A stretch of 6,097 nt of DNA from Aeromicrobium sp. (GCA_023254755.1 JALRKU010000204.1:1-6097), one strand, 5' to 3'; shown: positions 1 to 5,592, counted from the first letter of the stretch. Notes: generated from the letters alone by a model not told the origin. Numbers and translations: made by a program.

Positions 1-902
1 CGTTCGTCGAGGACAACAACAACCCCGACGCGTGGCGCGCCGCGGTGCAGGACAACACCAAGGTGTTCTTCGGCGAGACCGTCGGCAACCCCAAGGGCGA
101 CATCCTCGACCTCGAGGCGATCTCGGCCGTCGCCAAGGAGACGGGCGTCCCGTTCATCGTCGACAACACCGTCGCCACGCCCTACCTGCTCAACCCGCTC
201 AAGCACGGTGTCGACACGGTCATCCACTCCGCCACGAAGTACATCGGTGGGCACGGCACGGCCATCGCCGGGGTCGTCATCGACGGCGGGACCTTCGACT
301 ACGGCGCCCACGGCGACAAGTACCCCGGCTTCACCCAGCCCGACGCCAGCTACCACGGGCTCGTGTTCGCGGAGGCGCTCGGGCCGGCGGCCTTCATCGC
401 CAAGCTGCGCGTGCAGTACCTGCGCAACGTCGGCGCCGCGATCTCGCCGTTCAACGCGTTCCTCATCGCGCAGGGCCTCGAGACGCTCAGCCTGCGCGTG
501 GAGCGTCACGTCGAGAACACCCGCCAGGTCGCGGAGTGGCTGTCGGTCCGCGACGACGTCGCGACGGTGACGTGGGCGTCGCTCGAGGGCAACCCCTACA
601 AGGAGCTCGCCGACAAGTACGTCCCGCGGGGCGCCGGCGCCGTCCTGACCTTCGAGCTGCCCGGTGGGATCGACGCCGGCCGACGGTTCATCGACGCGCT
701 CGAGCTGTTCAGCCACGTCGCGAACATCGGTGACGTGCGTTCGCTGGCCATCCACCCGGCCAGCACGACGCACTCGCAGGGCACGCCCGAGGAGCACGCC
801 GCGACCGGCGTGACGCCGGGCCTGGTCCGCCTCGCCGTCGGCCTCGAGGGCATCGACGACATCCTGGCCGATCTCGACGCGGGCCTGCGCGCCGCCAAGT
901 GA
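1..902 (+). CDS. metY: O-acetylhomoserine aminocarboxypropyltransferase (sulfhydrylase), 5'-truncated
   Basis: Partial gene entering from the left edge, reading frame beginning at base 3; 299 residues are present of a family usually about 430 long, so roughly the first 130 are missing. MetY is a cytosolic PLP enzyme of the Cys/Met metabolism fold-type I family that makes homocysteine from O-acetylhomoserine and sulfide. Visible signatures are FIVDNTVATPYL (the Asp, codon 162-164, should contact the pyridine nitrogen), HSATKYIGGHGT with the Schiff-base lysine at codon 237-239, and the C-terminal IHPASTTHSQ followed by VRLAVGLEGIDDI. The fragment GDKYPGFTQPDASYHGL is typical of the MetY branch rather than of cystathionine gamma-synthase or MetZ. 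It ends at TGA 900-902, overlapping metX by four bases, so the two are almost certainly one operon and translationally coupled. The promoter lies outside the window. Family assignment is firm; the precise sulfur donor is inferred. Confidence 0.95.
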   Translation, partial: FVEDNNNPDAWRAAVQDNTKVFFGETVGNPKGDILDLEAISAVAKETGVPFIVDNTVATPYLLNPLKHGVDTVIHSATKYIGGHGTAIAGVVIDGGTFDYGAHGDKYPGFTQPDASYHGLVFAEALGPAAFIAKLRVQYLRNVGAAISPFNAFLIAQGLETLSLRVERHVENTRQVAEWLSVRDDVATVTWASLEGNPYKELADKYVPRGAGAVLTFELPGGIDAGRRFIDALELFSHVANIGDVRSLAIHPASTTHSQGTPEEHAATGVTPGLVRLAVGLEGIDDILADLDAGLRAAK

Positions 903-1975
903 GGTCACGCGGAGCCGCTGCGGATCTCCCTCCCGTCACCGGTGGGTGGCGAGAGGGAGATCCCGTCGGCTCGCGCCGATTCGTCGACGTCGGCGACCTG
1001 CCGCTCGACGACGGCTCGGTGCTGCCGTCGGTGCGGGTCGCGTACGAGACGTGGGGCGAGGCCGACGGCCGGCCGTCGGTCCTCGTGCTCCACGCCCTGA
1101 CCGGCGACTCGCACGTCCACGGTCCCGCAGGGCCAGGGCACCCGACGCCGGGCTGGTGGGACGCCGTGGTCGGACCGGGACGGCCGATCGACACCGATCG
1201 CTTCCACGTCGTGGCGGCCAACATCCTCGGGGGCTGCCAGGGCACGACCGGCCCCCTCTCCCCCGCCGACGACGGCCGGCCCTGGGGGGCGCGCTTCCCG
1301 GACGTGACGGTGCGCGACCAGGTGCGCGCCGAGGTGGCCCTCGCCGACCACCTCGGCATCGACGTCTGGCACACGGTCGTCGGCGGATCGGCCGGTGGGA
1401 TGCGGGCGATCGAGTGGGCCGTCGAGCATCCCGGTCGTGTCGAGCGGCTGTTCCTCCTCGCCTCGTCCGCGCGGGCGTCGGCCGAGCAGATCGCGCTCTC
1501 CACGACCCAGCAGGCCGCGATCGTGGCCGGAGGTCCCGTCGCGGGCCTCGACGTCGCCCGCCGGATCGCGCACGTCGCCTACCGCAGCGAGGTCGAGCTC
1601 GACCGGCGCTTCGGGCGCGACGAGCAGGCCGACGGCCGGTTCGCCGTCGACTCCTACCTCGCCCACCACGGCGCCAAGCTCGTCGCCCGGTTCGATGCCG
1701 AGTCCTACCTCGTGCTCACGCGGGCGATGGACAGCCACGACGTCGGTCGGGACCGCGGCGGCGTCGCGTCCGCCCTCGCGCGCGTCACGGCCCGGACCGT
1801 GGTCGCCGGGATCGACTCCGACCGCCTGTACCCGTTGCACCAGCAGCAGGAGCTGGCCGACCTCATCGACGGCTGCCTGGGCCTCGACGTCGTGCACTCC
1901 CTCCACGGTCATGACGGCTTCCTCGTCGAGTCCGACCAGGTGGGAGCGCTGGCGGCCAAGCTGCTCGACTCCTGA
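899..1975 (+). CDS. metX: homoserine O-acetyltransferase (MetX)
   Basis: A 358-residue alpha/beta hydrolase-fold acyltransferase that acetylates homoserine with acetyl-CoA, giving the substrate used by the adjoining MetY. Family landmarks in order: LHALTGDSHV (64-73), GHPTPGWWD (80-88), the NILGGCQGTTGP stretch (108-119), nucleophile elbow VGGSAGG with Ser164, SHDVGRDRGGV (279-289), acid Asp308 in SDRLYP, and His338 in GHDGF. The length is normal for actinobacterial MetX. The elbow reads GGSAGG where the family more often has GGSMGG, a mild substitution that keeps the catalytic triad. GTG at 899 is the only possible in-frame start before the conserved region. It overlaps the metY stop as GTGA and has no clear Shine-Dalgarno, fitting translational coupling. 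An inverted repeat lies within the first 22 codons. Acetyl rather than succinyl specificity is inferred from the pairing with MetY. Confidence 0.95.
   Translation: MRSRGAAADLPPVTGGWREGDPVGSRRFVDVGDLPLDDGSVLPSVRVAYETWGEADGRPSVLVLHALTGDSHVHGPAGPGHPTPGWWDAVVGPGRPIDTDRFHVVAANILGGCQGTTGPLSPADDGRPWGARFPDVTVRDQVRAEVALADHLGIDVWHTVVGGSAGGMRAIEWAVEHPGRVERLFLLASSARASAEQIALSTTQQAAIVAGGPVAGLDVARRIAHVAYRSEVELDRRFGRDEQADGRFAVDSYLAHHGAKLVARFDAESYLVLTRAMDSHDVGRDRGGVASALARVTARTVVAGIDSDRLYPLHQQQELADLIDGCLGLDVVHSLHGHDGFLVESDQVGALAAKLLDS
922..963 (+). repeat. 11-bp inverted repeat in the 5' coding end of metX
   Basis: GGATCTCCCTC at 922-932 is exactly complementary to GAGGGAGATCC at 953-963, with a 20-nt loop that itself contains the palindrome CACCGGTG (937-944). 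It begins 20 nt after the last base of the metX start codon (899-901), inside the poorly conserved N-terminal leader of the protein. In the metY-metX transcript it could form a stem-loop affecting translation of metX, or it may be incidental in GC-rich coding DNA. The pairing is seen directly; any function is inference. Confidence 0.5.
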
Positions 1976-1991
1976 CGTCCGACGCACGCGC

Positions 1992-2003
1992 CACACTGGT
2001 GCC
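1992..2003 (+). promoter_or_regulatory. weak -10-like element for a leaderless alkA-type start
   Basis: CACACT at 1992-1997 keeps the A and T of the actinobacterial TAnnnT -10 hexamer and is followed by exactly six bases before the GTG at 2004. That places the expected transcription start at or next to the start codon, and no Shine-Dalgarno is present. The match is poor at the first position, so this is tentative. It is supported mainly by the same N6 spacing before bluB and the yciO-like gene. Confidence 0.35.
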
Positions 2004-2915
2004 GTGAGCGAGACGACGCAGCTGGTGCAGCTGACGCACCGCGTCGACGTCGCGCGGTCGTTGTCGATGTTCCGCCGCGGTCGAGGCGATCCGACCTACC
2101 AGGTCGACGGGGCGTGGCACTGGCGCGCCACCCGCCTCGCGAGCGGGCCCGTCACGGCCCGGTTCCTCCAGACCGGACCCACCACGGTCGAGCTGTCCGC
2201 CTGGGGTCCGGGCGCCGACGAGCTGCGGGCCGGGTTCGCCGGGTGGTTCCCCGACGACGAGTTCGACGACCTGCCCGTGCCGCACGCCGTCGTGGCCGAC
2301 GCCCGGCGCCGCTTCCCCGGTCTGCGCACGCCCGCGACGGGCAGGGTGCTCGAGGCGCTGGTCCCGGCCGTCATCGAGCAGAAGGTCGTCGGTCGCGACG
2401 CCTTCGCCTCCTGGCGGCGCCTGGTCCGGCGCTTCGGCGAGCCGGCTCCCGGGCCCGCGACGGTGCCGCTCCACGTGCCCCCGACCGCGTCGGGCTGGGC
2501 CGCCGTCCCGTCCTGGGAGTGGCACGCCGCGGGTGTCGATCCGCAGCGGTACCGCACGGCGCAGGCGGCGGCTCGGGTCGGCGACCGCCTCGACGCCCTG
2601 GCGGCCGAGGGCACCACCGCCGACGTGCTGCGAGCCCTGCGCTCCGTGCCCGGCGTCGGTGCCTGGACCGCCGCCGAGGTGGCGTCGCGCGCGCTGGGCG
2701 ATCCCGACGCGGTGTCGTGGGGCGACTACCACCTCGCCAACACGGTCGGCGTCGGCCTGACCGGCGACCGTGTCGGCGACGCCGAGGTGCCCGCGCTCCT
2801 CGAGCCGTACCGGCCGTTCCGCGGTCGCGTCGTGCGGCTGCTCGAGCTGAGCCCGCTGTCCGTGGTCGAGCGCCGCGGGCCCCGCATGTCGCGGGTCGAC
2901 CACCGCCGCATCTGA
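2004..2915 (+). CDS. DNA-3-methyladenine glycosylase 2 family protein (AlkA-type, HhH-GPD)
   Basis: A 303-residue base-excision-repair glycosylase that should cleave alkylated purines such as 3-methyladenine from DNA. The N-terminal part (about 14-110, including RRGRGDPTYQVDG and WRATR) matches the actinobacterial AlkA-like lead domain. The catalytic domain begins near LEALVPAVIEQKVVGRDA (116-133). The helix-hairpin-helix is LRSVPGVGAWTAAEVA (212-227), followed by the GPD-type loop DAVSWGDYHLAN, where Asp241 aligns with the catalytic Asp238 of E. coli AlkA. I see no cysteine in the protein, so there is no Fe-S cluster of the EndoIII/MutY kind. GTG 2004 was chosen because homologous sequence begins about ten residues later; the frame stays open far upstream through metX, but those codons encode nothing recognisable. 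It lies 28 nt after metX with no obvious functional link, and readthrough from metYX is possible. Exact base preference cannot be read from the sequence. Confidence 0.9.
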   Translation: MSETTQLVQLTHRVDVARSLSMFRRGRGDPTYQVDGAWHWRATRLASGPVTARFLQTGPTTVELSAWGPGADELRAGFAGWFPDDEFDDLPVPHAVVADARRRFPGLRTPATGRVLEALVPAVIEQKVVGRDAFASWRRLVRRFGEPAPGPATVPLHVPPTASGWAAVPSWEWHAAGVDPQRYRTAQAAARVGDRLDALAAEGTTADVLRALRSVPGVGAWTAAEVASRALGDPDAVSWGDYHLANTVGVGLTGDRVGDAEVPALLEPYRPFRGRVVRLLELSPLSVVERRGPRMSRVDHRRI

Positions 2916-2945
2916 CTCCCGACCCGGGTCGACTACCGTGCCCCG
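2912..2945 (+). promoter_or_regulatory. candidate leaderless promoter of bluB
   Basis: TACCGT at 2934-2939 fits the TAnnnT -10 hexamer and is followed by six bases, then the bluB GTG at 2946. A partial -35 match, CTGACT (2912-2917, four of six with TTGACA), lies 16 nt upstream and overlaps the stop codon of the preceding glycosylase gene. No Shine-Dalgarno precedes the GTG. This arrangement is the usual one for leaderless mRNAs in actinobacteria. Hexamer and spacing are seen; activity is inferred. Confidence 0.55.
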
Positions 2946-3602
2946 GTGACCGCCGACCGCGACCTGGCCGACCTGCCCGTGCACGACCTCTACGGAACCA
3001 TCGCCCGTCGGCGCGACGTCCGCGCCGAGTTCACCGGAGCACCGATCGATCCCGGCGTGCTGGATCGCGTGCTGACCGCCGCCCACAGCGCGCCCAGCGT
3101 GGGCCACACCCAGCCGTGGGACTTCGTCCTGGTCGAGTCGCCCCACACCCGCGCGCGCTTCCACCAGCACGTCGCGCACGAGCGCGACACGTTCGCCGAG
3201 CAGCTCGAGGGCGAGCGTCGCGAGACGTTCTCGCGCATCAAGATCGACGGCGTGCTCGAGTCGTCGCTCGGGGTCGTGGTCACCTACGACCCGCGACGCG
3301 GTGGTCCCGCGGTCCTCGGGCGGCACGCGATCGCCGACGCCGGCCTGTACTCGACGTGCCTCGCGATCCAGAACCTCTGGCTCGCGGCGACGGCCGAGGG
3401 CCTGGGCGTCGGCTGGGTCTCGTTCTACCGGGAGGACTTCGTGCGCGACCTGCTGCAGATCCCGGCCGAGGTGCGGCCCGTTGCCTGGCTCTGCGTGGGC
3501 CCGGTCGACCGCCTGCAGGACGTGCCCGACCTCGAACGTCACGGGTGGCGCCAGCGACGACCCGTCGCCGACGCGATCCATCGCGAGCGCTACGGCTCCT
3601 GA
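2946..3602 (+). CDS. bluB: 5,6-dimethylbenzimidazole synthase
   Basis: A 218-residue flavin-destructase of the nitroreductase fold that uses O2 to fragment reduced FMN into 5,6-dimethylbenzimidazole, the lower ligand of cobalamin. Diagnostic stretches are RRRDVRAEF (21-29), AHSAPSVGHTQPWDF (46-60), KIDGVLESSLGVVVTYD (99-115), AIQNLWLAATAEGLGVGWVSFY (140-161) and WLCVGPVD (181-188). Asp24 and Ser159 are 135 residues apart, exactly the spacing of the functionally important Asp32 and Ser167 of Sinorhizobium meliloti BluB. This supports BluB over a generic nitroreductase. The GTG start has no Shine-Dalgarno and follows a TACCGT element. No other cobalamin gene is visible, so this is a stand-alone copy. 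A link to B12-dependent methionine synthase would fit the metYX neighbours but is inference. Its stop lies 4 nt from the stop of the convergent VOC gene. Confidence 0.93.
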   Translation: MTADRDLADLPVHDLYGTIARRRDVRAEFTGAPIDPGVLDRVLTAAHSAPSVGHTQPWDFVLVESPHTRARFHQHVAHERDTFAEQLEGERRETFSRIKIDGVLESSLGVVVTYDPRRGGPAVLGRHAIADAGLYSTCLAIQNLWLAATAEGLGVGWVSFYREDFVRDLLQIPAEVRPVAWLCVGPVDRLQDVPDLERHGWRQRRPVADAIHRERYGS

Positions 3603-3606
3603 CGCC

Positions 3607-3981
3607 TCACTGCGCGATCACCGACACGACGTTCCCCGACGGATCGGCGAACCACGCGATGTCGGGACCATGGCCCCGCATGACACCGTCGGCGTCCTGT
3701 GGCATCCCGTCGTAGCGCAAGAACGCGACACCCGCCGCCGCGAGCTCCGCGACCGCGTCGCCCACGTCGGCGACCGGCAGGTTGAGCACGGTGAAGGAGG
3801 CCGGCTCGTGCGCCTCGCCCTTGGGGTACACGAGCACCCGGTGACCGTCGCCGAGGCCGATCGCCCCCAGGCCGCGCTCGTCGACCGTGGCGTCGAGACC
3901 GACGACGTCGCGGTAGAAGGCGATCGTCTCCTCGACGTCGCGGGCGGACAGACCGCTGAAGGGGGTTCCGTACTCGGGCAT
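3607..3981 (-). CDS. small VOC (glyoxalase/bleomycin-resistance fold) family protein
   Basis: A 124-residue single-domain VOC protein made of two beta-alpha-beta-beta-beta halves. The first half has FSGLSARDVEETIAFYRDVVGL (8-29) and HRVLVYPKG (47-55). The second has ASFTVLNLPVADVGDAVAEL (61-80), VAFLRYDG (85-92), IAWFADPSGNVVSVIAQ (108-124). Positions that carry metal ligands in glyoxalase I and ring-cleaving dioxygenases are not His/Glu here: Phe8/Ser9 occur at the first site and Ser120, three after the Asn of DPSGN, at the last. It is therefore probably a metal-free binding or unknown-function member. The ATG start has a good Shine-Dalgarno, AGGAG, with a six-base gap. It is the last gene of a three-gene minus-strand operon, 23 nt after the hydrolase stop. 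Substrate unknown. Confidence 0.88.
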   Translation of the reverse strand: MPEYGTPFSGLSARDVEETIAFYRDVVGLDATVDERGLGAIGLGDGHRVLVYPKGEAHEPASFTVLNLPVADVGDAVAELAAAGVAFLRYDGMPQDADGVMRGHGPDIAWFADPSGNVVSVIAQ

Positions 3982-3987
3982 GGTGCT

Positions 3988-3992
3988 CTCCT
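3988..3992 (-). promoter_or_regulatory. Shine-Dalgarno of the VOC gene
   Basis: AGGAG on the minus strand sits six bases before the ATG at 3981 and within the 23-nt gap after the hydrolase stop. It fixes the VOC start among a much longer open frame. Confidence 0.75.
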
Positions 3993-4004
3993 GTCGTGGT
4001 GGTG

Positions 4005-4688
4005 TCAGCGCGGCGCGTCGAGAAGGGTGTCGGTGACCTCGGTCGGCCGGCTGAGCGCGGCCAGGTGTCCGCCGGGCACGGCCTGCACGTCCTGGCCCAG
4101 GCGCTGCCAGGCGACCCGCTCCTGGAACGCGAAGGGGAACAGCCGGTCGTCGCTGGCGGCGACGACACGAGTCGGCACGTCGGGCCACGCGGCCAGCGGC
4201 CACGGCTCGGTGAACGCGATCTCCGCCTCGTCGCCGTCGTTGTCGCCCGCGCCGGCCATCGCCTCGAGAGGGACGTCGTGCAGGAAGTGCGTCGTGAGGT
4301 CGACGCCGGCGTCGGGATCGCGGCCCTGGGCGACCTCGTTCTCGCGGAACGCCGCGAGCTGCCCCGTCGACTCCCACCAGGAGCCGGCCGTCTCCCCCGG
4401 CGCGGGGATCATCGCGTTCAGCAGCACCAGCTCCCGCACCGGCTCGAGCGACGCCACGGTGGGAGCGGTGAAGCCGCCCATCGACTGCGCGACCAGCACC
4501 ACGTCGTCGTCGGCAGCGACCACGGCTGCTCGCACCAGCTCGACGTAGTGCGGCAGGCCGCGCTCCGGGTCGGCTCCGGGCAGGCCCACCGCGACGCCGC
4601 GGTGGCCCCGGTCCTGCAGCTCCGCGACCACGCGGTGCCACAGCCCCGCCCAGCCGCCGGCTCCCGGGACGAGGACGAACGTCGTCAT
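4005..4688 (-). CDS. alpha/beta hydrolase
   Basis: A 227-residue cytosolic alpha/beta hydrolase resembling the compact esterase/hydroxynitrile-lyase-like group. The oxyanion strand-loop is TFVLVPGAGGWAGLWH (3-18). The nucleophile elbow is VAQSMGG with Ser69, where the usual leading Gly of GxSxG is Ala67. The acid is probably Asp181 in ASDDRLFP (Asp180 is the alternative), and His208 in PGGHLAAL completes the triad. A variable cap covers about 95-165 and is rich in acidic residues near GAGDNDGDEAE. No signal peptide. The frame stays open far upstream, but ATG 4688 starts directly before the first beta strand. It also overlaps the upstream yciO-like stop as ATGA, so that start is preferred and coupling is likely. 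Only a weak GAGG precedes it. The natural substrate cannot be inferred, as members include esterases, lactonases and lyases. Confidence 0.9.
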   Translation of the reverse strand: MTTFVLVPGAGGWAGLWHRVVAELQDRGHRGVAVGLPGADPERGLPHYVELVRAAVVAADDDVVLVAQSMGGFTAPTVASLEPVRELVLLNAMIPAPGETAGSWWESTGQLAAFRENEVAQGRDPDAGVDLTTHFLHDVPLEAMAGAGDNDGDEAEIAFTEPWPLAAWPDVPTRVVAASDDRLFPFAFQERVAWQRLGQDVQAVPGGHLAALSRPTEVTDTLLDAPR

Positions 4689-5311
4689 GCCTCGAACGGC
4701 GCCGGGTCGCCTGCGCCGACGCGGACGACCTCGGCGTACCCCTCGCTCAGGTCGACGACGGTCGTCGGCTCCGCCACGACCTCGACCCCGGCCTCGACGA
4801 CGGCGTCGATCCTGCCGTCGAGCTCGTCGGCGATCCGCCACGCCTCGGTCATCGCCTCGGTCTCGCCCGGCAGGATCAACGAGGTGGTGAGGATCGGCTC
4901 GCCCAGCGTGGCGAGCAGAGCCTGGACGATCGCGTGATCGGGAATGCGCACGCCGACGGTCTTCTTCTTCGCCTGCAGCAGGCGACGCGGGACCTCGCGC
5001 GTCCCGGGAAGGATGAAGGTGTACGGCCCCGGGGTCGCGGCCTTGACCGCGCGGAACACCGCGTTGTCGACGTGGACGAAGTGACCCAGCTGGGCGAAGT
5101 CCTTGCAGACCAGCGTGAAGTGGTGCTTGTCGTCGAGTCGACGGATGGCCCGGATCCGGTCGAGCGCGTCGGCGTTGCCGATCTGGGCGCCGAGCGCGTA
5201 GCCGGAGTCGGTCGGGTAGGCGATCAGGCCCCCGTCGGTGAGCACCCCGACCGCCTGGTCGACCGCTCGCTGCTGCGGGTTCTCGGGGTGGATGTCGATG
5301 TAGCGGACCAT
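4685..5311 (-). CDS. Sua5/YciO/YrdC/YwlC family protein, YciO-type
   Basis: A 208-residue protein of the YrdC-like nucleotide/RNA-binding fold. Its closest match by eye is E. coli YciO, including the N-terminal YIDIHPENPQQR (4-15), AYPTDSGYALG (31-41), HHFTLVCKD (63-71), PGPYTFILPGTREVPRRLLQ (94-113), VGVRIPDH (119-126), GEPILTTSLILPG (137-149) and EPTTVVDLSE (181-190). TsaC and Sua5 make threonylcarbamoyl-AMP for the tRNA t6A modification and carry an SxN motif. Here that region reads TTSLI (142-146) without the Asn, as in YciO. E. coli YciO is reported to be a poor substitute for TsaC, so the cellular role should be left open. It lacks the C-terminal Sua5 domain. ATG 5311 matches the YciO N terminus and sits six bases after TAGGGT. 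First gene of an operon with the hydrolase and VOC genes. Confidence 0.9.
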   Translation of the reverse strand: MVRYIDIHPENPQQRAVDQAVGVLTDGGLIAYPTDSGYALGAQIGNADALDRIRAIRRLDDKHHFTLVCKDFAQLGHFVHVDNAVFRAVKAATPGPYTFILPGTREVPRRLLQAKKKTVGVRIPDHAIVQALLATLGEPILTTSLILPGETEAMTEAWRIADELDGRIDAVVEAGVEVVAEPTTVVDLSEGYAEVVRVGAGDPAPFEA

Positions 5312-5323
5312 GCTCCGACCCTA
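5312..5323 (-). promoter_or_regulatory. candidate leaderless promoter of the yciO-like operon
   Basis: On the minus strand TAGGGT (5323-5318) is a good TAnnnT -10 hexamer, followed by six bases CGGAGC and then the ATG at 5311. A start of transcription at the ATG is the expected result. The GGAG in the gap is only two bases from the ATG, too close to act as a normal Shine-Dalgarno. No convincing -35 is visible; the region where it would fall abuts the hairpin at 5351-5381. Confidence 0.55.
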
Positions 5324-5350
5324 GGCCGTCATGGCCACACCGGACAGACG

Positions 5351-5381
5351 TCGGCCGCACCCGGATCCCGGGTGCGGCCGA
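5351..5381 (-). terminator. perfect 14-bp hairpin, probable terminator of the miniprotein gene
   Basis: TCGGCCGCACCCGG (5351-5364), a 3-nt loop ATC, then the exact complement CCGGGTGCGGCCGA (5368-5381). It starts 15 nt past the stop codon of the 48-codon minus-strand gene and precedes the yciO-like promoter, so it separates the two transcription units. There is no U-tract on the downstream side (CGTCTGTCCG), which is common for actinobacterial terminators. The stem is seen directly; terminator function is inferred. Confidence 0.8.
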
Positions 5382-5396
5382 TGCGTGCACGTCAGG

Positions 5397-5543
5397 TCAG
5401 GTGAACAGGCTGACGCCACCCGGTCCGATCAGCAGCGCGAGGACGATCAGCGCCGCCCCCCAGATGATGTCGCGCTGAAGGATCCGCACGACGCCGATGA
5501 TGCCGACGATCGCGGCGATGATCCACAGGATCGTGTCCCACAT
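5397..5543 (-). CDS. two-helix membrane miniprotein with C-terminal GPGG motif
   Basis: A 48-residue protein from ATG 5543 to TGA 5397. It has two hydrophobic segments, about 3-19 (ILWIIAAIVGIIGVV) and 26-40 (IIWGAALIVLALLIG). They are separated by a short charged turn with Arg20, Arg24 and Asp25, and the end is GPGGVSLF near residues 40-47. This is the layout of small actinobacterial GPGG-motif membrane proteins of unknown function, recalled from family knowledge and not searched. A strong Shine-Dalgarno (AGGGAGGT, minus strand 5560-5553) lies nine bases before the ATG, and a 14-bp hairpin follows the stop, so it has its own complete transcription unit. The codon pattern is high-GC like its neighbours. 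It most likely sits as a helical hairpin in the cytoplasmic membrane. Function unknown. Confidence 0.85.
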   Translation of the reverse strand: MWDTILWIIAAIVGIIGVVRILQRDIIWGAALIVLALLIGPGGVSLFT

Positions 5544-5552
5544 GTCAGGGTT

Positions 5553-5592
5553 ACCTCCCTCTGGCGGCCGGGTGCCGCCCGATCCGAACGTA
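5553..5592 (-). promoter_or_regulatory. promoter -10 candidate and strong Shine-Dalgarno of the miniprotein gene
   Basis: On the minus strand TACGTT (5592-5587) fits TAnnnT and would give a start near 5580 and a leader of about 37 nt. AGGGAGGT (5560-5553) is a near-ideal ribosome binding site nine bases before ATG 5543. The -35 region (a TTTTCG-like stretch near 5614-5609) is weak. The Shine-Dalgarno is convincing; the -10 call is tentative. Confidence 0.5.

Noticed and set aside
905..1996. 363-codon open frame on the minus strand opposite metX
   Set aside because: It is the antisense image of a well-supported metX in GC-rich DNA; its translation has no recognisable motif.
1395..2003. Upstream extension of the AlkA-type frame through metX (possible longer protein or fusion)
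   Set aside because: The extra residues are Ser/Pro/Arg-rich out-of-frame metX; homology to the glycosylase begins only after GTG 2004.
1863..3581. 572-codon minus-strand open frame across the AlkA-type gene and bluB
   Set aside because: It covers two confidently identified plus-strand genes antisense; composition is Arg/Gly/Pro/Val-rich shadow sequence without domains.
2946..3602. Generic nitroreductase instead of BluB
   Set aside because: BluB-specific wording (RRRDVRAEF, GLGVGWVSFY) and the Asp24-Ser159 spacing favour 5,6-dimethylbenzimidazole synthase.
4689..5390. Upstream extension of the alpha/beta hydrolase frame through the yciO-like gene
   Set aside because: The extension is an out-of-frame reading of the yciO-like gene; ATG 4688 at the ATGA overlap directly precedes the first hydrolase strand.
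5391..5400. Tandem GTCAGGTCAG near the miniprotein stop as a repeat element
   Set aside because: Only two 5-base copies overlapping a stop codon; too short to mean anything, and no array or spacer structure exists.
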